A DNA stretch of 64,000 nt from Candidatus Eisenbergiella merdavium (GCA_019119595.1 DWWS01000027.1:1-64000); one strand, 5' to 3'. Counted from the stretch's first letter, positions 42,116-50,489 are shown. Numbers and translations are program-made. The notes: generated by a model from the letters alone, not told the origin.

Positions 42116-42158
42116 TGCCCTGCCGTAGGCTTCCAGGCTTACATTTACAGAATCTTCA

Positions 42159-42190
42159 GCGGATGACGCGGAAAATGCGCCATCCGCTTT
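42159..42190 (+). terminator. hairpin downstream of argG
   Basis: GCGGATG-A-CGC pairs with GCG-C-CATCCGC around seven bases, followed only by TTT. A weak or partial terminator is likely. Confidence 0.5.
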
Positions 42191-42217
42191 CCTGGTTTAA
42201 AAGAGGAGAATTTCCAT

Positions 42218-42514
42218 ATGAATGTTATTTTCATTCTGGCGCTTTATGTTATAATAGTGAATATAGTGGGATTTGCCGAAATGGGGATTGACAAGCGCCG
42301 TGCAAGAAAGGGCGCTTACCGGATTCCGGAAGCCAATCTGTTTCTCACGGCCATCATCGGCGGAAGCATCGGCTGTATCGCCGGAATGTATACCTTCCGT
42401 CACAAAACCAGACATATGAGCTTCGTCCTCGGCATGCCCGCAATCCTGGTGGCGCAGGCGGCAATCCTGGGCTATCTCCTTTTTGCCGCTCCGATCCGCT
42501 TTACATTTATGTAA
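42218..42514 (+). CDS. DUF1294 membrane protein
   Basis: A 98-residue protein with about three hydrophobic helices and the DUF1294 pattern (DKRRARKGAYRIPE followed by LFLTAIIGGSIGCIAGMYTFRHKTRH). The function of the family is unknown, though it is often associated with nucleotide or RNA-binding domains elsewhere. GAGGAGA lies eight bases upstream of the ATG. It is followed 137 bases on by the response regulator, with a structured repeat in between. Confidence 0.85.
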   Translation: MNVIFILALYVIIVNIVGFAEMGIDKRRARKGAYRIPEANLFLTAIIGGSIGCIAGMYTFRHKTRHMSFVLGMPAILVAQAAILGYLLFAAPIRFTFM

Positions 42515-42524
42515 GTTGATTTAT

Positions 42525-42645
42525 ATGCCGCCTTCGGCGGCGGAAAGCTGAGACGGATGAAATCCTTACGGATTTCATCCTGGGAATTGTCCTGGCGGCC
42601 AATTCCTTTGGATTTGAATGCCGCCTTGGGCGGCAGAAAGCTGAG
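42525..42645 (+). repeat. four-hairpin leader repeat upstream of the response regulator
   Basis: Two near-identical 28-base units (42525-42552 and 42618-42645: ATGCCGCCTT..GGCGGC..GAAAGCTGAG) lie 93 bases apart. Between them are hairpins 42555-42580 (GGATGAAATCC/GGATTTCATCC) and 42583-42606 (GGAATTG/CAATTCC). The second unit ends with GAGG five bases before the ATG at 42652. The layout equals that at 38433-38548. Confidence 0.85.
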
Positions 42646-42651
42646 GTACTT

Positions 42652-43425
42652 ATGCATCTTGCGGTTTGTGACGATAACATCGCGGACAGAAAACAGATGG
42701 AACGGCTTCTGGGCCGGGAATCCGACCGGCGGCTGAACACCACCGGCGTGCTGTACGTGGATTCCTACGGAAACAAAGAAGCCATTCTGACGACGCCCAT
42801 GATCTACGACGGGCTTTTTATCGACATGACGGAGGAGGGAAGCGACGCCGTGGAGATCGCAAACATGCTCCGGGCGGACGGTGCCGTTCTTCCCATCGTG
42901 TTCTGCTGCTCCAAAATTGATTACAGGAAGTCCCCGTCCCTTCCGGACAACTGTTTCTTTTTGGACAAACCGGTGAATCCCTCCGAGCTTTCAGCCATGT
43001 GCGACCAGCTTCTTTCCATCAAAAACAGCCAGGTCAAAAGGTATGAGTTCCGCTCCCTTACGGAAACCTTTTATCTGGAGGAAAAAGACATCATGTACGC
43101 CTGGCAGGAGGATGAACAAATGGTCCGCATCCGCCTTATGGACGGGAGTGAAAGAACCGCCGTGTCCACGCTCCTGAATTTCTGCGCAAACCTGGGCTTC
43201 GACGTGGACAGCTCCAACCGCGGCATCGTTAAGGCGGATATCGGTTATATCCGGATCAGTCCCTCCGGCCGCCTTGCCATGATCGGCTGTATCTATGCCG
43301 TCAGCCTGAAGGACGTGAGCAAAATCGGCTTTTTTGACCTTACCATGACGGACGGGCACAAATTCCGCATCGCTCCCTCCAGCCGCCGGACGCTGCAAAA
43401 CGCCAAAAGCGCGGTAAAGGAGTGA
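42652..43425 (+). CDS. response regulator with LytTR-like C-terminal domain
   Basis: A 257-residue regulator. The receiver domain (1-120) has the acidic pair Asp7/Asp8, the phospho-acceptor Asp58 in LFIDMTEEG and Lys106 in FLDKPVNP. Residues 130-250 resemble LytTR DNA-binding domains (FYLEEKDIMYAWQEDEQMVRIRLMDGSE at the first strands). No sensor kinase gene is adjacent, so it is an orphan regulator. It would control gene expression in response to phosphorylation, targets unknown. The start has a GAGG site from the hairpin repeat. Confidence 0.75.
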   Translation: MHLAVCDDNIADRKQMERLLGRESDRRLNTTGVLYVDSYGNKEAILTTPMIYDGLFIDMTEEGSDAVEIANMLRADGAVLPIVFCCSKIDYRKSPSLPDNCFFLDKPVNPSELSAMCDQLLSIKNSQVKRYEFRSLTETFYLEEKDIMYAWQEDEQMVRIRLMDGSERTAVSTLLNFCANLGFDVDSSNRGIVKADIGYIRISPSGRLAMIGCIYAVSLKDVSKIGFFDLTMTDGHKFRIAPSSRRTLQNAKSAVKE

Positions 43426-43440
43426 TTCTCTGACTGCGAA

Positions 43441-43476
43441 AAGCAGCGGCTTTGGTTGAGCCGCTGCTGCTTTTTT
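43441..43476. terminator. terminator between response regulator and iron-sulfur subunit genes
   Basis: AGCAGCGGCT pairs with AGCCGCTGCT and is followed by TTTTTT; AAAA precedes on the other strand. It ends both converging genes. Confidence 0.9.
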
Positions 43477-43479
43477 GTC

Positions 43480-44172
43480 TCATCGTCTGCCTGCTCTGCC
43501 AGGGCGGTTCAGCTTCGCCATCGAGGCCAGGGTGTCGATGCCCATAGGGCAGACCTCCACACAGGAAAGCACCTTCGAGCAGCCGCCCGCGAAATGTCTT
43601 GCATATTCTTTTCTCAGCTCCTCGCCCCGATCTGCGCTCTGGAGGGAAAGCAGATACATCTCATTCGCAAAAAGCGCGCCGAAGAAATTCTCCCCCCTGA
43701 TATAGTTGGGACAGGCTTCCAGGCAAAGCCCGCATTTCAGGCATTTTGCGACGGAATATAGCTGCGGGAAGCTCTTTTCCCCAATCCCTTTGTATTCGCC
43801 CAGGTATGCCCTCGCCCTGTGCAGATTCTCCTCGATGATGCTGCGGTCAACGATCAGATCCGCTATCACGGGAAATTTTGACAGCGGCTCCAGCGTGAGC
43901 TCACCGCCTTTTATATCGCGCAGAAACGTCGCGCAGGCAAGACGCGGGATGCCGTTGATCACCATGGCGCAGGCACCGCACATTTTTTGCTGACAGCTGC
44001 ATTCCCAGCGGATCCGGGGCGCCGGCTTTCCTTCCGTATCATACAGGTCGTCGGTATAGTTCAGCTTGTCGAGCAGGGCACTTATAGTCATTTCGGGGTC
44101 GGCGTCGCACGCAAAGGACTGCCAATAGGGCTCGCTGTCCGCGTCCCGCTGGCGTTTGATCTTTATAAGCAT
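43480..44172 (-). CDS. fumarate reductase/succinate dehydrogenase iron-sulfur subunit
   Basis: A 230-residue protein with an N-terminal plant-type ferredoxin domain (CSCQQKMCGACAMVINGIPRLAC holding the 2Fe-2S cysteines, about 58-80) and a C-terminal alpha-helical domain with CLKCGLCLEACP (4Fe-4S and 3Fe-4S ligands) and CVEVCPMGI. It relays electrons between the flavoprotein and the cytochrome b subunit. Its start overlaps the flavoprotein stop by ten bases. In anaerobic Clostridia the complex usually works as fumarate reductase with a menaquinone or other donor; direction cannot be told from sequence. Confidence 0.92.
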   Translation of the reverse strand: MLIKIKRQRDADSEPYWQSFACDADPEMTISALLDKLNYTDDLYDTEGKPAPRIRWECSCQQKMCGACAMVINGIPRLACATFLRDIKGGELTLEPLSKFPVIADLIVDRSIIEENLHRARAYLGEYKGIGEKSFPQLYSVAKCLKCGLCLEACPNYIRGENFFGALFANEMYLLSLQSADRGEELRKEYARHFAGGCSKVLSCVEVCPMGIDTLASMAKLNRPGRAGRR

Positions 44173-45800
44173 ATCTCATCCTCGCTCTCATAGGTTATGT
44201 CGTACTTACCGCCGCTGTAGCTGATCACGGAGCATTTTTCATACGCGTCGCTGCGTAAGGGATAATCGGCCCGGATATGGGCGCCGCGTGTTTCCCTGCG
44301 GCGTTCGGCGCAGGCCAGGATCGCCCTTCCCAGCGTCAGCATGGCGCTGAGGCTGTAGCCCTGATACGGGGAAACCTCGCTGTCGTAGATGATCTTGTCG
44401 CAGACGGACAGGTAATAATCCACGCTCTCAAGCCCTTCCTTCAGCTTTTCCCCCGTCCGAAGGATGCCAAGATCCTCGTTCATGATCTGGGAAAGGCTGT
44501 TTCGTATGTATACCGCGGAAAAGGGGCTTTGGGATTCCAGCCGCCGGTTCAGTCCGTCGCTCTGCTCCCTGATGTAGCTGTCAAAGCCGGGGGAGGGCAC
44601 AGGGCTTCCGTCCTCGCAGATGGAACGGGCCGCGGCCTTTCCTCCGTGCACGGCCGCAAGGAGCGAATTTCCCCCCAGGCGGTTCGCGCCGTGATAGATG
44701 GACGCGCATTCGCCCACGGCGTACATGTTTTTAATATTGGTGCGGTGACGGATATCAACCGCAAGACCTCCCATAAAAAAATGCACAGACGGAGCCACGG
44801 GAATGCTCTCCTTCGTCACGTCCAGTCCCAGATATTCCCCGCAGAGGTCGTATACCTCCTTCAGATTTTCCTTTATTTTTTTCTCGCCCAGGAAGGAAAT
44901 GTCGAGGTAAACCTGCAACGGCGCGTCGTAAATGCATTTGGACACGATATCGCGGGGCATGAGGTTTCCCCGTTCCCCATACATATCCTCCATAAAATAA
45001 ACCCGCTTCCCTCCGCCGTCCACATAATAGAGCCTGCCGCCGTCGCCGCGCGCGCCCTCGGTGATCAGCATGCGCTTCTGCGGCGTTTCGATGGTGGTCG
45101 GATGGTATTGAATAAATTCCAGATTCTTAAGCTTTGCTCCCTGCAGAAACAGCCTGCCCGCCGCATAGCCGTCGCAGAGCGCAGAGCCTGTGGTCTTTCC
45201 GAACAGGCAGTTTTGTCCGCCCACGGCAAACACCGTCGCGTCGGCATACAGCGGCACAAGGCTTTTTGTCTTTTCACAGTAAAACAGAGCGCCGAAACAG
45301 ACGCCGTCGTTTATGAGCGCGGAGTGAAACGTCAGCCCGAGGCGTCTTACGATCCTGCCCTCGCACTCCCATCTGCGGGCCTCCTGCACCAGAGCCGTTA
45401 CGATCTGCTTTCCCGTAGAGGCTCCCGCATACACCGTGCGTTTTCGGGATTGTCCGCCAAAGGCCCGGCGCGCCACGCCTCCGCCCGCTTCTCTTGTAAA
45501 TACCACGCCGATGCTTTCCAGCCACTCGATCAATGCGGGCGCGTCCTCGCATAGAGCCGTGACGGTCCCTGTTCCCGCAATGTCGCACCCGCTCTTTATC
45601 GTCTCGCTGATATGAAGCTCCACGCTGTCCCCCTCCTCGCAGCCCGCAAGAACGGCATTGATGCCGCCCGCCGCCATGACCGACTGCGAACGCTCGGAGG
45701 GGTAAGGGGATACCAGCACGGCTGTGCCGCCTCTTTTTGCCGTTTCAATGGCACAGGTGAGCCCTGAAATTCCGCTGCCAATGATCAACACCCGATTCAT
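44163..45800 (-). CDS. fumarate reductase/succinate dehydrogenase flavoprotein subunit
   Basis: A 545-residue FAD flavoprotein. FAD-binding motif GSGISGLTCAIETAKRG near the N-terminus, GGINAVLAG and the catalytic-domain LEFIQYHPTTI near residue 235, then GARGDGGRLY, VHFFMGGLAVD and GECASIYHGANRLGGNSLLAAVHGGKA. It reduces fumarate or oxidises succinate. ATG 45800 is set because GGAGA lies five bases upstream; the longer upstream frame reads only the structured leader. It follows the cytochrome b gene after a 132-base leader holding a branched repeat. Confidence 0.93.
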   Translation of the reverse strand: MNRVLIIGSGISGLTCAIETAKRGGTAVLVSPYPSERSQSVMAAGGINAVLAGCEEGDSVELHISETIKSGCDIAGTGTVTALCEDAPALIEWLESIGVVFTREAGGGVARRAFGGQSRKRTVYAGASTGKQIVTALVQEARRWECEGRIVRRLGLTFHSALINDGVCFGALFYCEKTKSLVPLYADATVFAVGGQNCLFGKTTGSALCDGYAAGRLFLQGAKLKNLEFIQYHPTTIETPQKRMLITEGARGDGGRLYYVDGGGKRVYFMEDMYGERGNLMPRDIVSKCIYDAPLQVYLDISFLGEKKIKENLKEVYDLCGEYLGLDVTKESIPVAPSVHFFMGGLAVDIRHRTNIKNMYAVGECASIYHGANRLGGNSLLAAVHGGKAAARSICEDGSPVPSPGFDSYIREQSDGLNRRLESQSPFSAVYIRNSLSQIMNEDLGILRTGEKLKEGLESVDYYLSVCDKIIYDSEVSPYQGYSLSAMLTLGRAILACAERRRETRGAHIRADYPLRSDAYEKCSVISYSGGKYDITYESEDEICL

Positions 45801-45805
45801 ACTAA

Positions 45806-45905
45806 TCTCCATTCCGGAGCGTGCGACGGGGTGAATCGAAATCGCGGATGTGATTTCGATTCCGCCATAACGGCTACTTGTGACGCTCCGGCACAAACAG
45901 CCGCA
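45806..45905 (-). repeat. branched leader element copy B, upstream of the flavoprotein gene
   Basis: Outer arms CCGGAGCGT (45814-45822) and ACGCTCCGG (45883-45891) enclose an inner stem GAATCGAAATC/GATTTCGATTC (45833-45843, 45852-45862). On the minus strand the outer stem ends just before GGAGATTAGTATG, the ribosome binding site and start codon. It is homologous to copy C at 46490-46590. Confidence 0.75.
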
Positions 45906-45932
45906 TAAACGATCAGCCATCGGGCTGACCGC

Positions 45933-46484
45933 TTACGCCAGTCCTCCCAAAAAGAAACGGATCACCGCAAAGAGCGCCGCAAGTCCCGCCGCTGTGCAGA
46001 CGGTATAGGCGGCGATATCAAGGCGCCTCGCCGTTTTTGACGAGCCGGCCAGGCCGAGGGTGATAAAGGCCTTGCTGAAGGATACCGAGATGTGCAGAAA
46101 CACGGAGATCAGATAGAGACATTCCGTCAGACAGGTAACGACAGCCTGTGACCGGCTCAGCGTCTCGCCCGTAGCCATGTGCGAATATGCGCCGATATGC
46201 AGGTGCACAAGAACGATCATCAAAAGAGCCGTCACGCGCTGGATGACCGCGCGGCTGTTCATCCGCGGATAACGCAGACTGCTTCCGTCGTGCGAAAAGA
46301 AAAATATGCACAGACTCGTCAATATATGTACGAACAGGAGCGACACCGCCGTATGGGCGAGAGCCTTGCATACGGCAAGGCTGTACCAGGAGGTGATCAG
46401 CGAATACGTCATCGTACCCGCATGGCAGAGCACGGCGGCAATGATCGCCAGGCCAAGAATCGCGTTGCATTTTTTCACCTTCAT
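45933..46484 (-). CDS. succinate dehydrogenase/fumarate reductase cytochrome b subunit
   Basis: A 183-residue membrane protein with five hydrophobic helices. His residues in LCHAGTMTYSL, ALAHTAVSLLFVHILTS and VHLHIGAYSHM are positioned as heme b ligands in this family. It anchors the flavoprotein and iron-sulfur subunits to the membrane and exchanges electrons with quinone. ATG 46484 has GGGGA seven bases upstream. It opens the three-gene operon, whose order is cytochrome, flavoprotein, iron-sulfur. Assignment of ligands is by comparison with the family, not certain. Confidence 0.82.
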   Translation of the reverse strand: MKVKKCNAILGLAIIAAVLCHAGTMTYSLITSWYSLAVCKALAHTAVSLLFVHILTSLCIFFFSHDGSSLRYPRMNSRAVIQRVTALLMIVLVHLHIGAYSHMATGETLSRSQAVVTCLTECLYLISVFLHISVSFSKAFITLGLAGSSKTARRLDIAAYTVCTAAGLAALFAVIRFFLGGLA

Positions 46485-46489
46485 AAAAA

Positions 46490-46595
46490 TTCCCCATTTC
46501 GGAGCGTACGACCGGGCGAAGCGAAACCGGATATACAATCTCGCTTCTTCCCTGACGGCTGCCTGTGACGCTCCGGCACAAGCAGTCAGGCGGAC
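46490..46595 (-). repeat. branched leader element copy C, upstream of the cytochrome b gene
   Basis: Outer arms CGGAGCGT (46500-46507) and ACGCTCCG (46568-46575), inner stem GAAGCGA/TCGCTTC (46518-46524, 46541-46547). The outer stem ends four bases before GGGGA and the ATG. Compared with copy B, the inner arms differ on both sides while pairing is kept. Confidence 0.75.
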
Positions 46596-46670
46596 ATGTT
46601 CCGTCCGTTGTAATAAAAACAGGATTCCCGTCACAGATCCTCCTGCTTCTGCATGTAAAACAACGTTTTT

Positions 46671-46700
46671 ATTATAGCATTAGAGGGATGTTTTTTTCAA
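46671..46700 (-). promoter_or_regulatory. promoter of the fumarate reductase operon
   Basis: Minus strand: TTGAAA, 18-bp spacer, TATAAT with an upstream TGC that makes an extended -10. The 5' leader contains copy C of the branched element. The gap 46485-46860 holds only this leader and two promoters. Confidence 0.75.
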
Positions 46701-46721
46701 CCGCTTAGAGCAGCGCCAGGC

Positions 46722-46750
46722 TTGTTTCCCGGGCCGGTTTGTGTTAGTAT
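46722..46750 (+). promoter_or_regulatory. promoter of the ABC exporter gene
   Basis: TTGTTT, 17-bp spacer, TAGTAT, back to back with the fumarate reductase promoter. Confidence 0.5.
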
Positions 46751-46860
46751 GGTTCTGTCACGCTCCATCCGGCAAAGGCCTGCCGCACGGCTCTCCGATC
46801 CTTCGCCGGAAGGCAGGCGTAAGCAAAAGAAGGGGCCGTGTGCCCGCACGGGGAGGAATC

Positions 46861-48600
46861 ATGAGCACATCAGGAACACTGAAAAAATTCATCCGATACT
46901 ATGCACCCTATAAAACCGTTTTCTTTCTGGATCTGATCTGCGCGACCGTCATCAGCGTGGTGGATCTGGTCTATCCGCAGCTTCTGCGCAGCCTGACCGG
47001 AACGCTGTTCACTCTTGACGGCCAGACCATCATGCGGGCGCTTCTTCCGCTGGCCGCCGGGCTTTTTCTTATGTATGTCATTCAGAGCCTGTGCAAATAT
47101 TATGTGAGCTACCAGGGCCACATGATGGGCGCGAACATGGAGAGGGACATGCGCCAGCAGCTTTTTGACCATTACGAGAAGCTTTCCTTTTCCTATTACG
47201 ATCAGAACAATTCCGGCCAGATGATGAGCAAGCTGGTCTCCGATCTGTTCGATATCGCGGAATTTGCCCACCACGGCCCGGAAAACCTGTTCATTTCCCT
47301 GATCAAGGTGGTCGGCTCCTTCGCTTTTCTTTTCCTCATCAACTGGAGGCTCGCCATCCCCATGGCCGTGCTGGTGGTCTGCATGCTCCTGTTTTCTCTG
47401 AGCCAGAATCAGAAAATGCAGCTCACCTTCATGGATAACCGCCGAAAGATCGGAGACGTGAACGCAAGCCTGCAGGATACGCTGGCCGGGATCCGCGTGG
47501 TGCAGTCCTTCGCCAACGAGGATGTGGAACGGGAAAAATTTCAGAAGAGCAATCACGGCTTCCTGCTCTCCAAGGACGCCAATTATAAATGCATGGGAAC
47601 CTTCATGGGCAGCAACCTCTTTTTCCAGGGCATGATGTATCTGGTCACCCTGGTGTTCGGCGGCTACCTGATCGCCAAAGGGCAGATGGAGGTCGGCGAC
47701 CTTGCCATGTATGCCCTCTATATCGGCATTTTCATCAGCCCGATCCAGATCCTGGTGGAGCTGACGGAAATGATCCAGAAGGGCCTGTCCGGCTTTAAAC
47801 GCTTCATCGCGGTCATGGAAACCGAGCCGGATATCGAGGACGCCCCCGACGCAAAGCCCCTGGAGGATGTGAAGGGTCTTGTTTCCTATGAAAATGTGTC
47901 CTTCCACTACAGCGACGACGATACCCCGGTGCTTTCCAGCGTATCCTTCCAGATTCCGGCGGGCAAATCCATCGCCCTCGTCGGCCCCTCCGGGAGCGGA
48001 AAGACCACCATCTGCAGCCTGCTGCCCCGTTTCTATGACGTGACGGGCGGCCGCGTCACCATTGACGGGAAAGACGTGCGCACCCTGACGCTTCAGACCC
48101 TGCGCCGCCAGATCGGCATCGTCCAGCAGGACGTTTATCTGTTCTGCGACACCGTCCGGGAAAATATCGCCTACGGCAAGCCCGGCGCCTCCATGGAGGA
48201 GATCATCGACGCCGCCAAAAAGGCCAACATCCACGACTTCATCCAGTCCCTCCCGGACGGCTACGACACCTTCGTTGGAGAACGGGGAACCCGGCTTTCC
48301 GGCGGCCAGAAGCAGCGCATCTCCATCGCCCGCGTTTTCTTAAAGAATCCGCCCATCCTGATCCTGGACGAGGCCACCAGCGCCCTGGACAACGAAAGCG
48401 AGCGCTGGATCCAGCAGAGCCTGGATGAGCTGGCAAGGGACCGGACCACCATCACCATCGCCCACCGGCTGTCCACCATCCACGGGGCGGACGAGATCCT
48501 GGTGGTCGCGGACAACGGTATCGCGGAGCGGGGAACCCATCAGGAGCTGCTTGAGAAAAAAGGGATTTACGCGCATTACTATGAAATGCAGTTTCAGTGA
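46861..48600 (+). CDS. ABC transporter, fused permease and ATPase (exporter type)
   Basis: A 579-residue half-transporter of the type that forms dimeric exporters. Six membrane helices occupy roughly residues 15-320, and the ATPase domain follows with Walker A GPSGSGKTT near 378, signature LSGGQKQR near 480, Walker B ILILDEATSALD and the H-loop IAHRLST. The likely role is export of lipids, peptides or drugs. ATG 46861 is used because GGGAGG lies just upstream. A hairpin (CCGTG/CACGG) directly precedes that site. It is single, followed by the immunity-like gene. Confidence 0.88.
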   Translation: MSTSGTLKKFIRYYAPYKTVFFLDLICATVISVVDLVYPQLLRSLTGTLFTLDGQTIMRALLPLAAGLFLMYVIQSLCKYYVSYQGHMMGANMERDMRQQLFDHYEKLSFSYYDQNNSGQMMSKLVSDLFDIAEFAHHGPENLFISLIKVVGSFAFLFLINWRLAIPMAVLVVCMLLFSLSQNQKMQLTFMDNRRKIGDVNASLQDTLAGIRVVQSFANEDVEREKFQKSNHGFLLSKDANYKCMGTFMGSNLFFQGMMYLVTLVFGGYLIAKGQMEVGDLAMYALYIGIFISPIQILVELTEMIQKGLSGFKRFIAVMETEPDIEDAPDAKPLEDVKGLVSYENVSFHYSDDDTPVLSSVSFQIPAGKSIALVGPSGSGKTTICSLLPRFYDVTGGRVTIDGKDVRTLTLQTLRRQIGIVQQDVYLFCDTVRENIAYGKPGASMEEIIDAAKKANIHDFIQSLPDGYDTFVGERGTRLSGGQKQRISIARVFLKNPPILILDEATSALDNESERWIQQSLDELARDRTTITIAHRLSTIHGADEILVVADNGIAERGTHQELLEKKGIYAHYYEMQFQ

Positions 48601-48648
48601 GTTGCGCAAGAACGCAAAACCAGACTTTGATTTCAGGAGGATTCATCC

Positions 48649-49188
48649 ATGCCTGCCCTTAGAAAAATGCTGGGAGACATCAACGGCCCTTCGGTCAAGG
48701 CCCTGATGTCTCTGATCGAAACACAAAGTAAGGAAACGCTTGCCCGCTGGGCCGCAAAGTACGCCGGAGAGCACTATTTTCCGCTTCTTCAGACGGAAAC
48801 GGAGCTTTTTGACCGGATGGAACAGGCCCTGTCCGCTGTGAAACGCTTTTTGAATAAAGAATCGTCTTTAAAGGAGCTAAAACCTTTTCTCGCCGACGCG
48901 AGAACCGCGGCAAAGGCTCTTGCCGACAGCCGGACGGCCGATCCTGTCATTCTTGCCGCGGCAAGAGCGGTTTCCACCGCCTGCGCCGCGGCTCAGACGC
49001 CCTCCAACGCCCTGGGCTTCCTGTTTTACGGAGCCGCAGCCCGCGTCTATCACGACGCGGGACTCTCTGCCCCGCCGGAGGTCTGCGACCGGCTTGCGGA
49101 GGATGAGCTGCACCGAGCTCTCCTTTCTCTTCAGGAAGCCGCGGTGCCGGATGAACCCCATCCCGTTTCCATCCGCTGGAACTGCTGA
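48649..49188 (+). CDS. putative immunity protein (Imm-5-like)
   Basis: A 179-residue soluble, all-helical protein. The pattern MSLIETQSKETLARWAAKYAGEHYFPLL, then LADARTAAKALADS and a C-terminal HPVSIRWNC is the one I recall from proteins annotated as putative immunity protein in Firmicutes. No toxin with polymorphic-toxin features lies nearby, so its partner, if any, is absent or elsewhere. AGGAGG lies eight bases upstream of the ATG. It follows the ABC exporter by 48 bases and may be co-transcribed with it. Confidence 0.65.
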   Translation: MPALRKMLGDINGPSVKALMSLIETQSKETLARWAAKYAGEHYFPLLQTETELFDRMEQALSAVKRFLNKESSLKELKPFLADARTAAKALADSRTADPVILAAARAVSTACAAAQTPSNALGFLFYGAAARVYHDAGLSAPPEVCDRLAEDELHRALLSLQEAAVPDEPHPVSIRWNC

Positions 49189-49199
49189 ACCTGCGCGCA

Positions 49200-50321
49200 T
49201 CACTTCATCTGCGTGAGCATCTTCTCTGCCTGCGCGCATCGCTCCATCTGCGCGCACATCAAAAGAAACGCTCCGACGCCGTGCAGGTCGTTGACGGAAA
49301 CCGGGCGTTCGCAGTAGTGCCTGTAATCTCCCACCCCGGTTCCGATGCACACGTTGCCCACCAGCAGGTCGTCTCCGTCCCATTCCAGCGAACGGATCAC
49401 GCCCTCATAGCCTCTTTTCGCCTTTTCCAGATACTCCGTGGGCAGGATGCCCTTCTCCACCGCCTTGCAGATGGCCGCGACGAACAGGCAGCTGCAGGAA
49501 TTTTCCAGCCAGTTTCCTTCCATGCCGCCCTTATCCACCACCTGATACCAGCGACCGTCCTCCGACTGATACCGGCAGACCGCATCCAGAAGATTTTTTA
49601 CCAGCTCACAGAGCTTCCCATATCCCGAATGGCTTTCCGGCAGGAAATCCAGATCGTCCAGCACCGCGACGGGAACCCAGCCGATGCTTCTTCCCCAGAA
49701 TTCCGGAGACAGCCCCGTTTCCGGATCCGCCCATTCCTGCTTCTTCGCGCAGTCCCAGGCGTGATACCACAGGCCCGTTTTATCATCCCGGGTCTTTTCC
49801 TGCATCAGGAGCGCCTGCTGTACCACCAGGTCCAGAAACTCCGGTCTGTCAAAGCGGCTCCCATACTCCGCCGCGATCGGCCCTCCCATATAAAGGCCGT
49901 CCAGCCACATCTGCTCAGGACACCCTTCCTTGTGCCAGAAGCCGCCGATCTCGTTTCTCGGGAAATCCCATATCGCCGCAAGCAGGGTATCCAGCGCCTT
50001 CTTGTATCTTTCCTCCCCCGTTTCCGCAAGGAGCGGATAGAGCAGGATGCCGGGCTGGATATCGTCCAGTTCTCCAAGATCACATTCGTGGATCTCGCCC
50101 TTCTCGTTCACGCAGGAATCTACCCAGTTTTTCACATAGTCAAAATACCGTCTGTCGCCGCACAGCCGGTACGTCTGGTATACGCCGGATAGGAACACGC
50201 CCTGATGATAGTGGAAGTGTCCCTTCGGCGGCAGCTCCTGTGCCTGAAATTTGCGCATCATGGTTTCCACGGACGCCTTTGCGTAAAACAGCGGTTCTTT
50301 TACTGTTGCTTCTGCACTCAT
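49200..50321 (-). CDS. glycoside hydrolase family 105 / unsaturated rhamnogalacturonyl hydrolase-like
   Basis: A 373-residue enzyme with an alpha/alpha barrel pattern and the GH105/GH88 motif MWLDGLYMGGP; the Asp (about 141) is the likely acid that protonates the double bond of an unsaturated uronic acid. Upstream HFHYHQGVFLSG and downstream WGRSIGWV line the barrel. It would release 4-deoxy-uronic acid from pectin fragments made by lyases. No signal peptide is present, so it acts in the cytoplasm on imported oligosaccharides. No pectin transporter or lyase is adjacent. AGAGGA precedes the ATG; a perfect 7-bp hairpin sits before that site. Confidence 0.88.
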   Translation of the reverse strand: MSAEATVKEPLFYAKASVETMMRKFQAQELPPKGHFHYHQGVFLSGVYQTYRLCGDRRYFDYVKNWVDSCVNEKGEIHECDLGELDDIQPGILLYPLLAETGEERYKKALDTLLAAIWDFPRNEIGGFWHKEGCPEQMWLDGLYMGGPIAAEYGSRFDRPEFLDLVVQQALLMQEKTRDDKTGLWYHAWDCAKKQEWADPETGLSPEFWGRSIGWVPVAVLDDLDFLPESHSGYGKLCELVKNLLDAVCRYQSEDGRWYQVVDKGGMEGNWLENSCSCLFVAAICKAVEKGILPTEYLEKAKRGYEGVIRSLEWDGDDLLVGNVCIGTGVGDYRHYCERPVSVNDLHGVGAFLLMCAQMERCAQAEKMLTQMK

Positions 50322-50341
50322 GCTTTTCCTCTCTTTCCGGA

Positions 50342-50414
50342 CGGCCTTCCTGTGAAAGGCCGCCTGCTGCTATTTTGTAGAAAAAATAGATTTCTGTTAT
50401 TTTGTAGTATACTA
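50342..50414 (-). promoter_or_regulatory. hairpin and palindromes upstream of the GH105 gene
   Basis: A perfect hairpin CGGCCTT-TCACAGG-AAGGCCG (50342-50362, minus strand) leads into GGAAAGAGAGGA and the start codon. Further upstream two copies of TATTTTGTAG (50371, 50398) and a TAGTATACTA palindrome (50405-50414) look like regulator sites, but no -35/-10 pair is convincing. Confidence 0.45.
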
Positions 50415-50489
50415 TAGGAAGCCGAGCAAAGCAATCCTGCACGCATCATCCCTTCCGCCTCAGGCCTTCGCTGTTCAGGCTTTCGCCGT

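Noticed and set aside
46870-48234. 454-codon minus-strand frame opposite the ABC exporter
   Set aside because: Antisense shadow of conserved Walker and membrane segments.
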